Source: JAZNOQ01 sp045589215
GTDB lineage: Bacteria; Bacillota; Clostridia; Oscillospirales; CAG-272
Length of the DNA: 6,577 nucleotides
Direction: 5' to 3'
Assembly: GCA_045589215.1 (NCBI GenBank)
Contig: JAZNOQ010000147.1
Location: 1-6,577, forward strand
This document shows, piece by piece, positions 5,970 to 6,577 of this stretch (its first letter is position 1; each line of letters starts with the position of its first letter). The position numbers and the translations under genes were made by a program. The notes under the pieces are model-generated. The model ran no database searches, had not been told where the DNA came from, and worked only from the letters and a program-made list of their open reading frames with translations.

Positions 5970-6577
5970 ATGCAAACAAAAGCCTTGCAAGGAAAAACCG
6001 TGGCACTGACCGGTGCATCCGGCGGCCTCGGAAACGCTCTTTGTAAACAAATCTTGTCAAATGGCGGCGATCTGATCGTCATTGACCGCAATCCGAAAAA
6101 GCAGGCGGCGCTCATCGAGGAGCTGCGCGCCGCCTACAAGGAAAGCAAGATCGAGGGCTTGCTTGCCGATATGGAGGATATGGAGAGCGTGAAGGCGCTT
6201 TGCGCCGCGCTCAGCGCGCGAAGGATCGACCATCTGATCCTGAACGCGGGTGCCTACAGCATCCCAAGGAAAAAGACCGCCCTCGGGCTGGATAACGTTT
6301 TCTGCATCAACTTCGTCTCACCCTATTATATGGCACGCACGCTCGCGCCCGCGCTGACGGCGCGCGGCGGCAGCGTGGTCGCGGTCGGCTCGATCGCGCA
6401 CAACTATGCAAAAAGCGACGAAGCGGACGAGGATTTCTCCACGCGCACCCGCGCATCCCTCGTCTACGGCAACGCAAAGCGCCATCTGATGGCGGCGTTC
6501 TTCGCGCTTGCAGAGAAGGGCGAGCGCGTCTCGGTCACGCATCCGGGCATCGCCTTCACGGGCATCACCGCGCATTA
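5970..6577 (+). CDS. Short-chain dehydrogenase/reductase, retinol dehydrogenase-like type (3' end missing)
   Basis: The first 202 residues of a classical-SDR Rossmann oxidoreductase, which uses NAD(P)(H) to oxidise or reduce an alcohol/carbonyl substrate in the cytoplasm. The cofactor-binding T-G-A-S-G-G-L-G is at residues 14-21 and L-N-A-G at 91-94. The catalytic tetrad is visible as N114, S141, Y166 and K170 (Y-G-N-A-K), followed by H-P-G at 191-193. D39 ends the second strand, which usually favours NAD(H), but the adjacent R40 leaves NADP(H) possible. The V-G-S-I-A-H motif, the long stretch between Ser and Tyr and the H-P-G-x-x-x-T-G sequence resemble the retinol dehydrogenase/WWOX-like clade; the substrate cannot be predicted. 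The ATG at 5970 is the only Met before the Rossmann motif, with the next at residue 68. The gene lies 17 bases after the giant protein gene and runs off the window. Confidence 0.93.
   Translation, partial: MQTKALQGKTVALTGASGGLGNALCKQILSNGGDLIVIDRNPKKQAALIEELRAAYKESKIEGLLADMEDMESVKALCAALSARRIDHLILNAGAYSIPRKKTALGLDNVFCINFVSPYYMARTLAPALTARGGSVVAVGSIAHNYAKSDEADEDFSTRTRASLVYGNAKRHLMAAFFALAEKGERVSVTHPGIAFTGITAH

Noticed and set aside
5970..6080. A-rich start of the SDR gene as a sign of horizontal transfer
   Set aside because: Only about the first 30 codons are less G+C-rich; this is normal near translation starts, and the rest of the gene matches the G+C level of its neighbour.

Overview
The window holds two genes on the + strand, both cut by the window edges, and almost no non-coding DNA. 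Bases 1-5952 are the 3' part of a giant modular protein gene (1983 residues visible, start upstream of the window). Bases 5970-6577 are the 5' part (202 codons) of a short-chain dehydrogenase/reductase (SDR) gene. I see no RNA gene, CRISPR array, insertion sequence, terminator or promoter.

The moderately high G+C content, the strongly acidic and aromatic surface-protein style, and the many D-H-x-C-D-x-C cysteine repeats suggest an anaerobic, probably gut-associated, uncultivated member of the Clostridia (Bacillota). The SDR does not narrow this down. The taxonomic guess is inference from style, not from a marker gene.

Layout of the giant protein (residue 1 = base 1): Cys array 1 with 7 units (1-142); two beta-rich domains (159-390); Cys array 2 with 6 units (392-508); SBP-like domain 1 (514-670); Cys array 3 with 2 units (696-734); SBP-like domain 2 (735-892); Cys array 4 with 2 units (921-960); two beta domains (969-1184); SBP-like domain 3 (1193-1351); Cys array 5 with 2 units (1378-1415); five beta domains (1424-1983), with a Gly/Glu linker at 1739-1749. 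The C-terminus has no LPxTG signal, transmembrane helix or visible surface-layer-binding domain, so any export or anchoring signal must be at the unseen N-terminus.

The most unusual element is the set of three domains related to the family 3 periplasmic solute-binding proteins (SBP_bac_3, PF00497). All three appear to keep the first lobe and the C-terminal helix but lack roughly 90 residues corresponding to the second lobe. They are embedded among short Cys/Asp/His repeats that look metal-binding or disulfide-forming. The repeats follow a simple grammar: His-type units, then a closing Gly-type unit. A larger module of about 450 residues (SBP, two Cys units, a 'PS' beta domain, a 'PE' beta domain) is duplicated head to tail at 2203-3552 and 3577-4917. 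The whole looks like an extracellular scaffold, adhesin or sensor built by repeated duplication of repurposed transporter-receptor lobes.

The SDR starts 17 bases after the stop codon, on the same strand, with no terminator between, so co-transcription is plausible. It is a cytoplasmic enzyme by sequence, and I see no functional link to the surface protein.
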